From the NCBI GenBank assembly GCA_014380255.1, contig JACMKG010000183.1, positions 1 to 6,414 on the forward strand: a DNA stretch of 6,414 nt, written 5' to 3'. The stretch comes from Prolixibacteraceae bacterium (GTDB lineage: Bacteria; Bacteroidota; Bacteroidia; Bacteroidales; Prolixibacteraceae). The notes beneath the pieces were generated by a model. It saw only the letters and a list, made by a program, of their open reading frames with translations, was not told the origin of the DNA and did no database searches. The stretch's first letter is position 1. Each line of letters starts with the position of its first letter. Positions 1-6,358 of the stretch are shown piece by piece. The position numbers were made by a program, and so were the translations under genes.

Positions 1-1064
1 AGATCACAGGCCGCGGTTCGGATAAAGAAGTATATCATGTAGAGCTATCGCTTAAAGGATCAGGAATCACTTATGAGCCGGGCGATTCGGTAGGTATTGT
101 TGCCTACAATCCACCTTCACTGGTAGATGCGATCCTTCAGTTCAAGGGTTTTGAAGGCTCAGAAAAGGTGAATATTAAGGAAGGGGAACTTACCTTGAAG
201 GAAGCCCTTTCTTCATATTTAGAAATTACTGTATTGAATCGTGAGGTTATTCAGCGCTACCAGGAGGCTACGGGTCATTCAAAGCTAAAGGAAGTCGTAG
301 ACAATGAAAACCTGTTGAACCATTACCTCTACGGGCATGATGTGCTGGATTTACTCGAAGAGTTTCCTTCTGAGTTGACGGCACAGCAATTGGCAGAGAT
401 TCTGCGTAGCTTTCCTGCCCGTTTATATTCGATTTCATCCTCTCAGGCCGCTGTAGGCGATGAAGTGCATGTTACGGTCTCCAGAGTCCGCTATTCGCAT
501 AAAGGACGTGAAAGATCAGGTGCATGTTCCAGTTATCTGGCCGATCAGATAGAGGTTGATTCACTGGTTTCGGTATTTATTGAAAAGAACCCGGCCTTTA
601 AGCTTCCCGAAGACCATCAGACACCCGTTATTCTGGTAGGAGCAGGCACTGGTGTTGCTCCATTCAGGGCTTTTCTGCAGCACAGGGAAGCGAACAATCA
701 AAAAGGTAATACCTGGCTTTTCTTTGGCGAGCGCCGCTTTCATTCAGATTTTCTTTACCAGGTTGAATGGCAGAAACTACTCAAGGATGGGACATTGGAA
801 AAACTGGATGTAGCCTTTTCCCGTGATCAGGAGCAAAAGATCTATGTTCAGCATCGTCTGCTTGAGAAGCAAAAGGAAATATACGCCTGGCTTAGCAAAG
901 GGGCAAGCATTTATTTGTGTGGCGATATGAAGCTGATGGCCCGTGATGTGCAGAAAGCTTTGCTTCAGATATTTGAAACTGAAGGCGGGATGAGTGAAGA
1001 GAAAGCTGTTGAATACCTTAAGAAACTGAAAAAGGAAAAGCGATTTCAGACGGATGTTTATTAA
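1..1064 (+). CDS. cysJ: NADPH-sulfite reductase flavoprotein alpha subunit CysJ (5'-truncated by window edge)
   Basis: The frame is open from base 3 to the TAA at 1062-1064, giving 353 visible residues. A GTG at 168 is internal and not the start, because residues before it (ITGRGSDKEVYHVEL, then YEPGDSVGI) already match the CysJ FAD/connection domain. Seen in order: the FAD-binding motif RLYSISSS (visible residues 140-147), the GACSSYL flavin phosphate loop, the NADPH-binding motif GAGTGVAPFRAF (about 642-677), WLFFGERR, FSRDQ, YLCGDMKLMARDV, and the C-terminal DVY typical of this family. CysJ is a cytoplasmic diflavin reductase that moves electrons from NADPH through FAD and FMN to the CysI hemoprotein. 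The FMN-binding flavodoxin domain, roughly the first 240 residues of a ~600-residue protein, would lie upstream of the window and cannot be confirmed. cysI follows after a 229-base gap, so the subunits are neighbours but not tightly coupled. Other ferredoxin-NADP-reductase-like diflavin enzymes are less likely given the close CysJ-like match throughout and the partner gene. Confidence 0.95.
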   Translation, partial: ITGRGSDKEVYHVELSLKGSGITYEPGDSVGIVAYNPPSLVDAILQFKGFEGSEKVNIKEGELTLKEALSSYLEITVLNREVIQRYQEATGHSKLKEVVDNENLLNHYLYGHDVLDLLEEFPSELTAQQLAEILRSFPARLYSISSSQAAVGDEVHVTVSRVRYSHKGRERSGACSSYLADQIEVDSLVSVFIEKNPAFKLPEDHQTPVILVGAGTGVAPFRAFLQHREANNQKGNTWLFFGERRFHSDFLYQVEWQKLLKDGTLEKLDVAFSRDQEQKIYVQHRLLEKQKEIYAWLSKGASIYLCGDMKLMARDVQKALLQIFETEGGMSEEKAVEYLKKLKKEKRFQTDVY

Positions 1065-1090
1065 GGGGATACGGGTAGCAAAAAATGCGG

Positions 1091-1198
1091 CTGGCGGCTA
1101 GCTTCTGGCAAGAAATGCTTCGATCACAGGCAATGGAAGATAAAAGCTAAATGGTTTTGCAAGCAGCCAGTAGCAAGCAGCTAGTAGCTATCCGCCAG
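1091..1198 (+). repeat. Imperfect palindromic intergenic repeat, copy 1 (upstream of cysI)
   Basis: The ends form an inverted repeat: 1091-1106 pairs with 1183-1198 at 14 of 16 positions (CTGGCGGnTAGCTnCT). The core 1107-1160 aligns without gaps to 3079-3132, with 43 of 54 bases identical by hand count, including ATGCTTCGATCA and ATGGTTTTGC. The flanks are degenerate GCTAG/CCAG-rich units. It fills most of the cysJ-cysI gap in the same orientation as copy 2. It encodes no plausible protein. It may be a dispersed REP/MITE-like element or a structured leader RNA; the sequence alone does not decide. Confidence 0.75.
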
Positions 1199-1248
1199 AA
1201 TTAATAATTTTAAGTGACGACGAACAAAATCAATCATGGAATGTCTTA

Positions 1249-1266
1249 GTAAGTATAAATACTTAC
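1249..1266. promoter_or_regulatory. Perfect inverted repeat upstream of cysI, candidate operator
   Basis: GTAAGTAT and ATACTTAC are perfect 8-base inverted arms separated by AA, ending 27 bases before the cysI ATG. The size and two-fold symmetry suit binding by a dimeric regulator. In many bacteria cysteine and sulfite genes are controlled by such dimers (Rrf2-type, for example), but which protein would bind here is inference. As an RNA it would be a weak hairpin with an impossibly tight 2-base loop, so a DNA site is the better reading. No convincing Bacteroidota -7 box is visible beside it; the nearest is TAATTTTA at 1205-1212, one mismatch from TAnnTTTG and without a -33 element. Confidence 0.4.
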
Positions 1267-1293
1267 ACGTTCATTCTAAATAACCTGAATGAG

Positions 1294-2994
1294 ATGAGTG
1301 ATACAATAAATTGGAAAGAGTTATCGGAATTAGAGCGCATTAAGTACGAGAGTAATTATCTGCGCGGAACATTGGTGGAGAGTCTGGCTGATCCGCTTAC
1401 CGGTTCATTGGCCTTTGCGGATACCCAGTTATCCAAGTTTCATGGGATGTATCAACAGGCAGACCGTGATCTCGACAAGGAGCGAAAACGCCAGAAGTTG
1501 GAGCCTGCCTATTCCTTTTTGATCAGGGTACGTATCCCGGGTGGAGTAGTGAAGCCTGCGCAATGGCTTCAGATGGATTCTATTTCTGAACAATATGCCA
1601 ACCATACACTCAAGCTCACCACCCGTCAGGCTTTCCAGTTGCATGGAGTGATTAAGACCAACCTGAAGAAGACCATTCAGGAAATCAATGCCGGGCTGAT
1701 GGATACCATTGCTGCCTGCGGTGATGTGAACCGCAATGTGATGAGTCATCCCAACCCTTCGGAATCACCATTGCATGCTGAAATACATGAACTGGCAAGG
1801 GTTATCAGCGAGCATCTGCTTCCTTCAACGACCGCCTACCATGAGATATGGCTGGATGAGAAGTTAATAGCAGACAGCAAAAAAGATGTTGAACCCATTT
1901 ATGGAGATAGGTACCTGCCCCGTAAGTTTAAAATAGCAGTCGTGCTTCCCCCCTACAATGACAGCGATGTGTTCTCACAGGATCTTGGCTTTATTGCCAT
2001 TGTGGAGAAGGGCAGAATTGTTGGCTACAACGTGGTGGTAGGAGGGGGGATGGGTTCTACCTTCGGCATTCCGGAGGCTTATCCAAGACTAGCTGATGTG
2101 ATTGGCTTCTGCCTTCCGGAGCAGGTAGTTGATGTGGCTGAAAAGATATTGCTCGTTCAGCGTGACAATGGTAACCGCCAAAACAGGAAACTCTCTAGAA
2201 TGAAGTATACCATTGATAACCGTGGGCTGGATTGGTTTGTGAATGAAGTGCAAAAATACCTTGGTTATGAACTTCAGTCGGCAAGGCCTTATTCTTTTAC
2301 CCGCAATGGTGATCGTTATGGCTGGAAGAAAGGATCAGATTCAAAGTGGAGCCTAACCCTTTTTGTAGAGGGTGGGAGAGTTGCAGATAGAGGTGACTTC
2401 AGACTTAAATCAGCGCTTCGTGAAGTGGCCAAAAGCATTACCGGACTCTTTATCCTGACGGGCAATCAAAATCTGATCATAGCCAATGTTACTTCAGAAG
2501 AAAAGATAATTATAAGTCAATTGCTGAAAGAGCATGGTGTATTGCCGGGCGAACTTTCAGGACTGCGTCAGAATTCCATTGCCTGCGTGGCCCTTAATAC
2601 CTGCGGATTGGCTTTTGCTGAAGCAGAAAGGTACTTGCCTTCGCTCATTAGTAAAATAGAAGGTATTTTGGAGCAATACGGCCTTTTAAAGGAAGAAATA
2701 GTGATTCGTATGACAGGATGTCCCAATGGCTGTGGAAGGCCCTATCTGGCTGAAATAGGCTTTGTGGGTAAATCGGAAGGTCATTATAATCTTTACTTAG
2801 GGGGTAATTTCAACGGTACGCGTTTAAATACACTGTACAAGGAAACCCTCACCGAAGAAGAGATTCTTACCGAGCTGCAACCCATCATTGCTGATTATGC
2901 CGGCAACAGATTGGAAGGCGAGAAACTGGGCGACTTTGTAATCCGCAAGCAGTACGTGAAAGAAACAATGAAAGGATCCGATTTCAGGCATTAG
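1294..2994 (+). CDS. cysI: Assimilatory sulfite reductase (NADPH) hemoprotein beta subunit CysI
   Basis: This 566-residue protein has close to the family length (E. coli CysI is about 570). It carries out the six-electron reduction of sulfite to sulfide in the cytoplasm, using siroheme bridged to a [4Fe-4S] cluster and electrons from CysJ. The cluster cysteines are all present as CVALNTC (C431, C437) and TGCPNGC (C476, C480). Expected siroheme and sulfite contacts are also present: R80 in RVRIPGG, R147 in DVNRNV, and K211/K213 in PRKFK. Other family blocks seen are [43 protein letters not shown] and [13 protein letters not shown]. The ATG at 1294 is preferred: the ATG at 1289 hits a stop at once, and [17 protein letters not shown] fits a CysI N terminus. 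There is no Shine-Dalgarno site. The catalytic residues look intact, so it should be functional. Ferredoxin-type sulfite or nitrite reductases are related, but the adjacent cysJ and the sequence blocks favour the NADPH-type subunit. Confidence 0.97.
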   Translation: MSDTINWKELSELERIKYESNYLRGTLVESLADPLTGSLAFADTQLSKFHGMYQQADRDLDKERKRQKLEPAYSFLIRVRIPGGVVKPAQWLQMDSISEQYANHTLKLTTRQAFQLHGVIKTNLKKTIQEINAGLMDTIAACGDVNRNVMSHPNPSESPLHAEIHELARVISEHLLPSTTAYHEIWLDEKLIADSKKDVEPIYGDRYLPRKFKIAVVLPPYNDSDVFSQDLGFIAIVEKGRIVGYNVVVGGGMGSTFGIPEAYPRLADVIGFCLPEQVVDVAEKILLVQRDNGNRQNRKLSRMKYTIDNRGLDWFVNEVQKYLGYELQSARPYSFTRNGDRYGWKKGSDSKWSLTLFVEGGRVADRGDFRLKSALREVAKSITGLFILTGNQNLIIANVTSEEKIIISQLLKEHGVLPGELSGLRQNSIACVALNTCGLAFAEAERYLPSLISKIEGILEQYGLLKEEIVIRMTGCPNGCGRPYLAEIGFVGKSEGHYNLYLGGNFNGTRLNTLYKETLTEEEILTELQPIIADYAGNRLEGEKLGDFVIRKQYVKETMKGSDFRH

Positions 2995-3064
2995 AAGGTT
3001 AAAATAGAAATTGAGAAACAGAAACAATTAACTTGAATAAAAAGAGTGTATAAAAAAAGCCTCA

Positions 3065-3173
3065 GGCGGCTAGCGGCTGGCAAGAGATGCTTCGATCAGA
3101 GTTAATGAAAGATGATGGCAGCATGGTTTTGCTAGTTGCCAGAAGCTAGCAGCTAGTAACCAGCAGCCAGCAA
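3065..3173 (+). repeat. Imperfect palindromic intergenic repeat, copy 2 (upstream of hemD)
   Basis: This is the second copy of the element at 1091-1198, in the same orientation, in the gap between cysI and hemD. The core 3079-3132 matches copy 1 at 43 of 54 positions with no indels. Its own arms pair strongly: 3069-3083 (GCTAGCGGCTGGCAA) with 3136-3150 at 13 of 15 positions, while further CAGC/CTAG units extend to about 3173. The two copies differ more in their arms than in the core. The rest of the gap (2995-3064) is A/T-rich and holds nothing I recognise. Confidence 0.75.
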
Positions 3174-3222
3174 CTTGAATGAATTAATATATAGTCAGAA
3201 CAACAAACGAAAAAACAATAAG

Positions 3223-3933
3223 ATGAAAACTCCTGTATTTTTTATAGCCGAGCGGTTGTCGAAAGCTACGCGGCAGTGGTTGCAAAAGCAACAGGTTCAG
3301 TTTATTGAAAAACCCTTTTCCAGGGTAGAGTATAAAAAACCTAATTTGAAGTTCTTTGAAACGATGGCTCAGAGTCCAAAACAATGGATTGTAACCAGCA
3401 CTTATGCAGCACACTGGCTTGTAAGGTTTGGGTCGAAAATTGGATTAACTCCCAATGACCGCCTATACTGCTGGTCGGATAGGCAGGCTGAGGTGTTGAG
3501 CCAGCTGAACCTTCCGGTAGGTGTTGCCTCATATTCCAACTCTTCAGAGCTGGCATCCAAGGTTATTGATGAGAATAGGGGCGAATCAGCTATTTTTCTG
3601 CATGGCGATAAGCTGCACAATGATATCAGCGCGGTTCTTGCCCGGTATTTTATTCCATATTCCGAAGTGGAAGTATATAGGAATACGCCTGTTGAGCAGA
3701 TGGTATCCGGAATGTTTGATGCCTACCTGTTTTTTAGTCCTGCAGGTATCGATAGTTTCAAGGCTTCAGGTAACTTTCCCAACCCACAATCCGTAGTGTT
3801 GGCAAACGAAAACTCTACAGCCCGTGAAGCATGGCGATTATTCACAAATACTGTGTATCTTTCACCTGAAAAAGAGGAGTTGTCATTTGTCCAATATGCT
3901 CTTAACCGTTGGAGGAAGGAGCACGAAGAATAA
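3223..3933 (+). CDS. hemD: Uroporphyrinogen-III synthase (HemD family)
   Basis: This 236-residue protein (about the usual 230-260) should cyclise and invert ring D of hydroxymethylbilane to uroporphyrinogen III, the branch-point precursor of heme and siroheme. HemD sequences are weakly conserved, so the call rests on the pattern: an N-terminal strand (VFFIAERLS), WIVTSTYAAHWL (residues 55-66, the 'TS-x-A' block), FLHGDKLHNDISAVL (125-139), EVEVYRNTP (148-156), DAYLFFSPAGIDSF (166-179, the 'F-SP-G-SF' block) and ANENSTAREAW (194-204, the 'TA' block). The start is taken as ATG 3223, preceded by an A-rich stretch. A TTG at 3175 would add 16 residues but begins in the tail of the repeat element, and its extension is low-complexity (Asn/Lys-rich). 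The SDR gene starts 24 bases after its stop and cobA follows, which points to siroheme supply for CysI. No transmembrane segment or signal peptide is seen. Confidence 0.82.
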   Translation: MKTPVFFIAERLSKATRQWLQKQQVQFIEKPFSRVEYKKPNLKFFETMAQSPKQWIVTSTYAAHWLVRFGSKIGLTPNDRLYCWSDRQAEVLSQLNLPVGVASYSNSSELASKVIDENRGESAIFLHGDKLHNDISAVLARYFIPYSEVEVYRNTPVEQMVSGMFDAYLFFSPAGIDSFKASGNFPNPQSVVLANENSTAREAWRLFTNTVYLSPEKEELSFVQYALNRWRKEHEE

Positions 3934-3957
3934 ATCTGTCGAATAAAGCCTGTTCTT

Positions 3958-4794
3958 ATGAAAAAAAGGATCATATCAATATCTATTCTTGGATGCGGAT
4001 GGTTAGGAGTGCCACTGGCAAAGCATTTTATACAAAGAGGCTGGCCTGTTAAAGGGTCTGTCACCTCAGACGATAAGTTTGAATTGCTGCGTCACGCTGG
4101 CATTATACCTTTCCGTATTATGGTATCAGATACAGAAGTACTCATGGATGATCCTGATTTCTTTCATGCCGATGTATTGATTATCTCTATTCCGCCAGAA
4201 AGAACTGAAGATGTAGAACAGGTTTTTCCTTCTCAGATAAGGCGGCTGATTCCCTTTATTCAACATTCAGGTATTCAGAAAGTTATTTTCATCTCTTCCA
4301 CTTCGGTGTATCCTGAACAGAATCAGGTGGCAAGGGAGGAAGACCAGCTAATGCCTGACAAGGCCAGTGGCAAAGCATTGTTGGAGGCAGAGAGCCTGCT
4401 CCGGGAGCAATCAACATTTAAAACCACTATCATCCGCTTTGGCGGATTAATTGGCATAAACAGGAATCCTGCACGTTTTCTTTTAAAGTCTTCCCAGCCC
4501 ATTGAAGATGTTCCGGTTAACCTGATTCATCAGGATGACTGCATTGAAATAATTACAGGAATCATTGACCAAGAGGTGTGGGGCGAGACTCTGAATGCCT
4601 GCTGTCCGGAACATCCGATGAAGAAAGACTTCTATACCAAGGCTGCCTTGCAAACCGGGTATGCCATACCAGAAATGTCAGAACAGAGCAAAGCTTACAA
4701 GGTTGTTGACAGCAGTAGGCTTATCCGTAGGCTCAACTACGAATTTATTTATCCAAACCCGATGGATTATCTTGAAACCCTTTCTCAAACATAA
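3958..4794 (+). CDS. YeeZ-like NAD(P)-binding SDR-family protein
   Basis: This 278-residue protein resembles E. coli YeeZ along its whole length: GCGWLGVPLAKHFIQRGWPVKGSVTS (start), VIFISSTSVYPE (109-120), IIRFGGLIGINRNPARF (158-174), VNLIHQDDCIEII (187-199), NACCPEHPMKKDFY (213-226) and a C-terminal NYEFIYPNP. The Rossmann dinucleotide motif is G12-x-G14-x-x-G17. The second strand ends in GSVTS with no acidic residue, which hints at NADP(H) rather than NAD(H). The usual SDR YxxxK tyrosine is missing: K139 is present in ASGKALLEAE, but the position four residues earlier is K135. As far as I recall, YeeZ itself also lacks this tyrosine. The substrate of this family is unknown to me. Its place between hemD and cobA (gaps of 24 and 26 bases) suggests co-transcription and a link to tetrapyrrole or siroheme metabolism, but that is inference. 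It is probably cytoplasmic, with no membrane segment or signal peptide. Confidence 0.85.
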   Translation: MKKRIISISILGCGWLGVPLAKHFIQRGWPVKGSVTSDDKFELLRHAGIIPFRIMVSDTEVLMDDPDFFHADVLIISIPPERTEDVEQVFPSQIRRLIPFIQHSGIQKVIFISSTSVYPEQNQVAREEDQLMPDKASGKALLEAESLLREQSTFKTTIIRFGGLIGINRNPARFLLKSSQPIEDVPVNLIHQDDCIEIITGIIDQEVWGETLNACCPEHPMKKDFYTKAALQTGYAIPEMSEQSKAYKVVDSSRLIRRLNYEFIYPNPMDYLETLSQT

Positions 4795-4820
4795 GCCATC
4801 ATTTATCCATTAATTACTGC

Positions 4821-5561
4821 ATGGGTTTTCTTATTTCAATAGTTGGCGCCGGTCCGGGGGATCCGGAATTGCTGACGGTAAAGGCTCTGAAGCGTATTCA
4901 GGAAGCCGATTATGTGCTGCATGATGCTTTGGTAAGTGAAGCAATTCTCAACCTGGCCAGGCCTGAAGCCCAGAGGGTATATGTAGGTAAAATTTACCTT
5001 GATGGGCAGGATCAGACCGATCGGCAGGAAGCCATTCATGAAATGATTATCGATCTTGCGGCTAAAGGACATAAAGTCGTTCGTCTGAAGTCGGGCGACC
5101 CTATGATATTTGGAAGGGGTGCCGAAGAAATCAGGTTTTGTATTGAGAATAATCTGAGCTACGAAGTCATTCCCGGCATAACCTCAGCCCTGGGAGCTGC
5201 TTCTGAGTATGGAATACCTCTTACCGAGCGAGGCAAAAACAGCATGGTGCTCTTTGGTACAGGCAGCTATTGTGAAGGTGATTTTTGTGATCTGGAATCG
5301 TTTGTGTCGGTGCTCAATTCAGGATCACCCATCATCTTTTTCATGGGACTCAGCAAGCTTGTCCGGTTGGCTGAACGTCTTGTAGAGCGGTCAGTATCCC
5401 CTGAAACAAAGGTTCATATTCTAAGCAAGGTATCTCAACCCGGCGCCTCAGCCATTGAAGGAACCCTTACCACTATTGGCTCCCTGATTGAAATCCATCA
5501 ACCTCCCATGCCTGCCCTGGTGATAATAGGCAGGAATGCGGAACGGTTAAGGAATTTATGA
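4821..5561 (+). CDS. cobA: Uroporphyrinogen-III C-methyltransferase (SUMT, CobA type)
   Basis: This 246-residue protein is a single-domain SUMT of roughly normal length for the stand-alone form. It transfers two methyl groups from S-adenosylmethionine to uroporphyrinogen III, giving precorrin-2, the first committed step of siroheme and cobalamin synthesis. The tetrapyrrole methylase signatures are VGAGPGDPELLTVKAL (8-23), VRLKSGDPMIFGRGAEE (87-103), YEVIPGITSALGAASEYGIPLTERG (114-138), IIFFMGLSKL (171-180), EGTLTTI (213-219) and MPALVIIG (230-237). Deviations from the common SUMT pattern include GIPLTER where LTHR is usual, LKSGDP where LKGGDP is usual, FFMG where IYMG is usual, and no 'QR' before the GTL block. 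These make it a divergent member, but the SAM-binding loops are intact. There is no fused CysG oxidase domain. It ends the plus-strand gene series. With cysI and hemD nearby, siroheme is the likely product, although cobalamin synthesis cannot be excluded from the sequence. Confidence 0.9.
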   Translation: MGFLISIVGAGPGDPELLTVKALKRIQEADYVLHDALVSEAILNLARPEAQRVYVGKIYLDGQDQTDRQEAIHEMIIDLAAKGHKVVRLKSGDPMIFGRGAEEIRFCIENNLSYEVIPGITSALGAASEYGIPLTERGKNSMVLFGTGSYCEGDFCDLESFVSVLNSGSPIIFFMGLSKLVRLAERLVERSVSPETKVHILSKVSQPGASAIEGTLTTIGSLIEIHQPPMPALVIIGRNAERLRNL

Positions 5562-5589
5562 ACCCAATGAATGGTGAAGGATTAAAAAT

Positions 5590-5624
5590 AAAAGCTGAAG
5601 AGACTAAGCTACCTCCTGGCTTTT
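5590..5624. terminator. Possible bidirectional terminator between cobA and the convergent J/KTSC gene
   Basis: AAAAGCTG at 5590-5597 can pair with TGGCTTTT at 5617-5624 (six Watson-Crick pairs and two G-T wobbles) around a 19-base loop. The plus strand continues with TTTTCTTTGTTTT and the minus strand with GCTTTTATTTTT, so a U-rich tail follows in both directions. The stop codon of the minus-strand gene lies in the loop. The stem is weak, and Bacteroidota terminators are not always of this form. Confidence 0.35.
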
Positions 5625-6053
5625 CTTTGTTTTACGATACAGGTAAGTGTTGAAGATATTTCGTTTGGCAAACCTTAATTGCTTGTCAGAATTGACCAGT
5701 TTGGTATATACAGTTTTGGGGACGCCAAAGTACTCGTAAGTCGAGCCATCCATGAATGTGACTTCCAGCAAAAGTCCTTTGTGTTTATAATCCGCAATGT
5801 TTGATTCATTAATAGTAGTATTGTATTCTTCCAGGTTGGCTTCAATCGTTTCAGGTGCAATACTTACCAGGAAATGATAGGCATCAATAATTTGCCTGCT
5901 TTTCTGTTCAGCTTCAACCCGCATGTCATCACCTTCCTGAAATTTGTCAGGGTGCCATTCTTTCACCAGGCTTCTATAAGTTGTTTTTAAGTTTTTGAGG
6001 TCCATGTCTTGTTCAACATTGAACAATTTCTTGTATTCATTGATACGCTTCAT
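5604..6053 (-). CDS. Small J-domain plus KTSC-domain protein
   Basis: This 149-residue protein has two parts. Residues 1 to about 65 form a J domain with the diagnostic HPD at 34-36 (VKEWHPDKF), preceded by the helix LKTTYRSLV and followed by an Ala/Glu/Lys-rich helix ending in IIDAYHFL. J domains stimulate Hsp70 (DnaK) ATPase activity. Residues about 94-141 (LEVTFMDGSTYEYFGVPKTVYTKLVNS, then RNIFNTYLYRK) match the KTSC pattern of a short beta-rich domain of unclear role. There is no Gly/Phe-rich region or zinc finger, so it is not a DnaJ or CbpA chaperone of classical type. The start is the ATG at 6051-6053, about 80 bases below a good Bacteroidota -7 box. It converges on cobA and is probably transcribed separately; no functional link to sulfite reduction is visible. 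Its client is unknown. Confidence 0.85.
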   Translation of the reverse strand: MKRINEYKKLFNVEQDMDLKNLKTTYRSLVKEWHPDKFQEGDDMRVEAEQKSRQIIDAYHFLVSIAPETIEANLEEYNTTINESNIADYKHKGLLLEVTFMDGSTYEYFGVPKTVYTKLVNSDKQLRFAKRNIFNTYLYRKTKKSQEVA

Positions 6054-6133
6054 AAGTGTTATTTTCTTAATTTCCTGGTTACAGGCTTGTTAAACTGTCA
6101 AAGAACCATTCCCCGACTATTATTAATGCGGCG

Positions 6134-6141
6134 CAAAATTA
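6134..6141 (-). promoter_or_regulatory. Bacteroidota-type -7 promoter box for the J/KTSC gene
   Basis: Read on the minus strand, this is TAATTTTG, an exact match to the TAnnTTTG -7 consensus of the Bacteroidota primary sigma factor. A TTAG (minus strand, 6166-6163) lies 21 bases upstream and is a weak fit to the TTTG -33 element. Transcription would start near 6127, leaving a leader of roughly 75 bases before the ATG at 6053. Confidence 0.6.
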
Positions 6142-6240
6142 CAGTTTTAATAATACTGAATGCTAAGCCTATATTATTTCTGTATCATTTTTACTATTAA
6201 CGTGAGTTCGATGTAAGTATCGTTGTTTTTGAAGTACGAG

Positions 6241-6304
6241 TAACAGAGTGCCTAAGTGCCTAAGCATCTGAGTACTTTAGTGCCTTAGTACCTTAGTACA
6301 TAAG
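6241..6304. repeat. Tandem array of degenerate 8-bp units, consensus T(G/A)CCT(T/A)AG
   Basis: In strict 8-base register the units are TAACAGAG, TGCCTAAG, TGCCTAAG, CATCTGAG, TACTTTAG, TGCCTTAG, TACCTTAG and TACATAAG. Every unit ends in AG and seven of eight begin with T. The last seven (6249-6304) are the convincing part. Left units end CTAAG and right units CTTAG, which are reverse complements, so the array can also pair with itself. There are no spacers, so it is not CRISPR. Confidence 0.7.
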
Positions 6305-6340
6305 AAAGACAAGTTTCACCTTTTTGATTTTTAGATGATT

Positions 6341-6358
6341 AGAGAATTGATATTCTCT
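6341..6358. repeat. Short perfect inverted repeat (hairpin)
   Basis: AGAGAAT (6341-6347) and ATTCTCT (6352-6358) are perfect 7-base arms around TGAT, extendable by a T-G and a T-A pair. No T-run follows on either strand, so it is not a clear terminator. It may be an operator for a gene beyond the right edge, or chance in A/T-rich DNA. Confidence 0.35.

Noticed and set aside
168..170. GTG at 168 as the start of the cysJ reading frame
   Set aside because: The frame is open to the window edge and the 55 residues before it clearly belong to CysJ, so the gene starts outside the window.
1429..1749. 106-codon minus-strand frame inside cysI
   Set aside because: It is an antisense shadow of strongly conserved CysI sequence; the same applies to the other antisense frames in cysJ, cysI, hemD and cobA.
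3175..3222. TTG at 3175 as the start of hemD
   Set aside because: It begins in the tail of the repeat element, the extra 16 residues are Asn/Lys-rich low complexity, and ATG 3223 fits the family N terminus.
5558..5653. 31-codon plus-strand frame overlapping the cobA stop by ATGA
   Set aside because: The ATGA overlap looks like coupling, but the frame runs into the 3' end of the convergent J/KTSC gene and the possible terminator, and its peptide resembles nothing known.
6009..6200. 63-codon plus-strand frame opposite the start of the J/KTSC gene
   Set aside because: It overlaps the N-terminal codons and promoter of a well-supported gene on the other strand and has no recognisable motif.
6213..6220. 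GTAAGTAT, identical to the half-site of the cysI palindrome
   Set aside because: The second arm is absent, and the same octamer also occurs (reverse strand) inside the J/KTSC coding region at 5860-5867, so it is probably chance.
6241..6304. Octamer array as a CRISPR
   Set aside because: The units are only 8 bases long with no unique spacers, and no cas genes are present.
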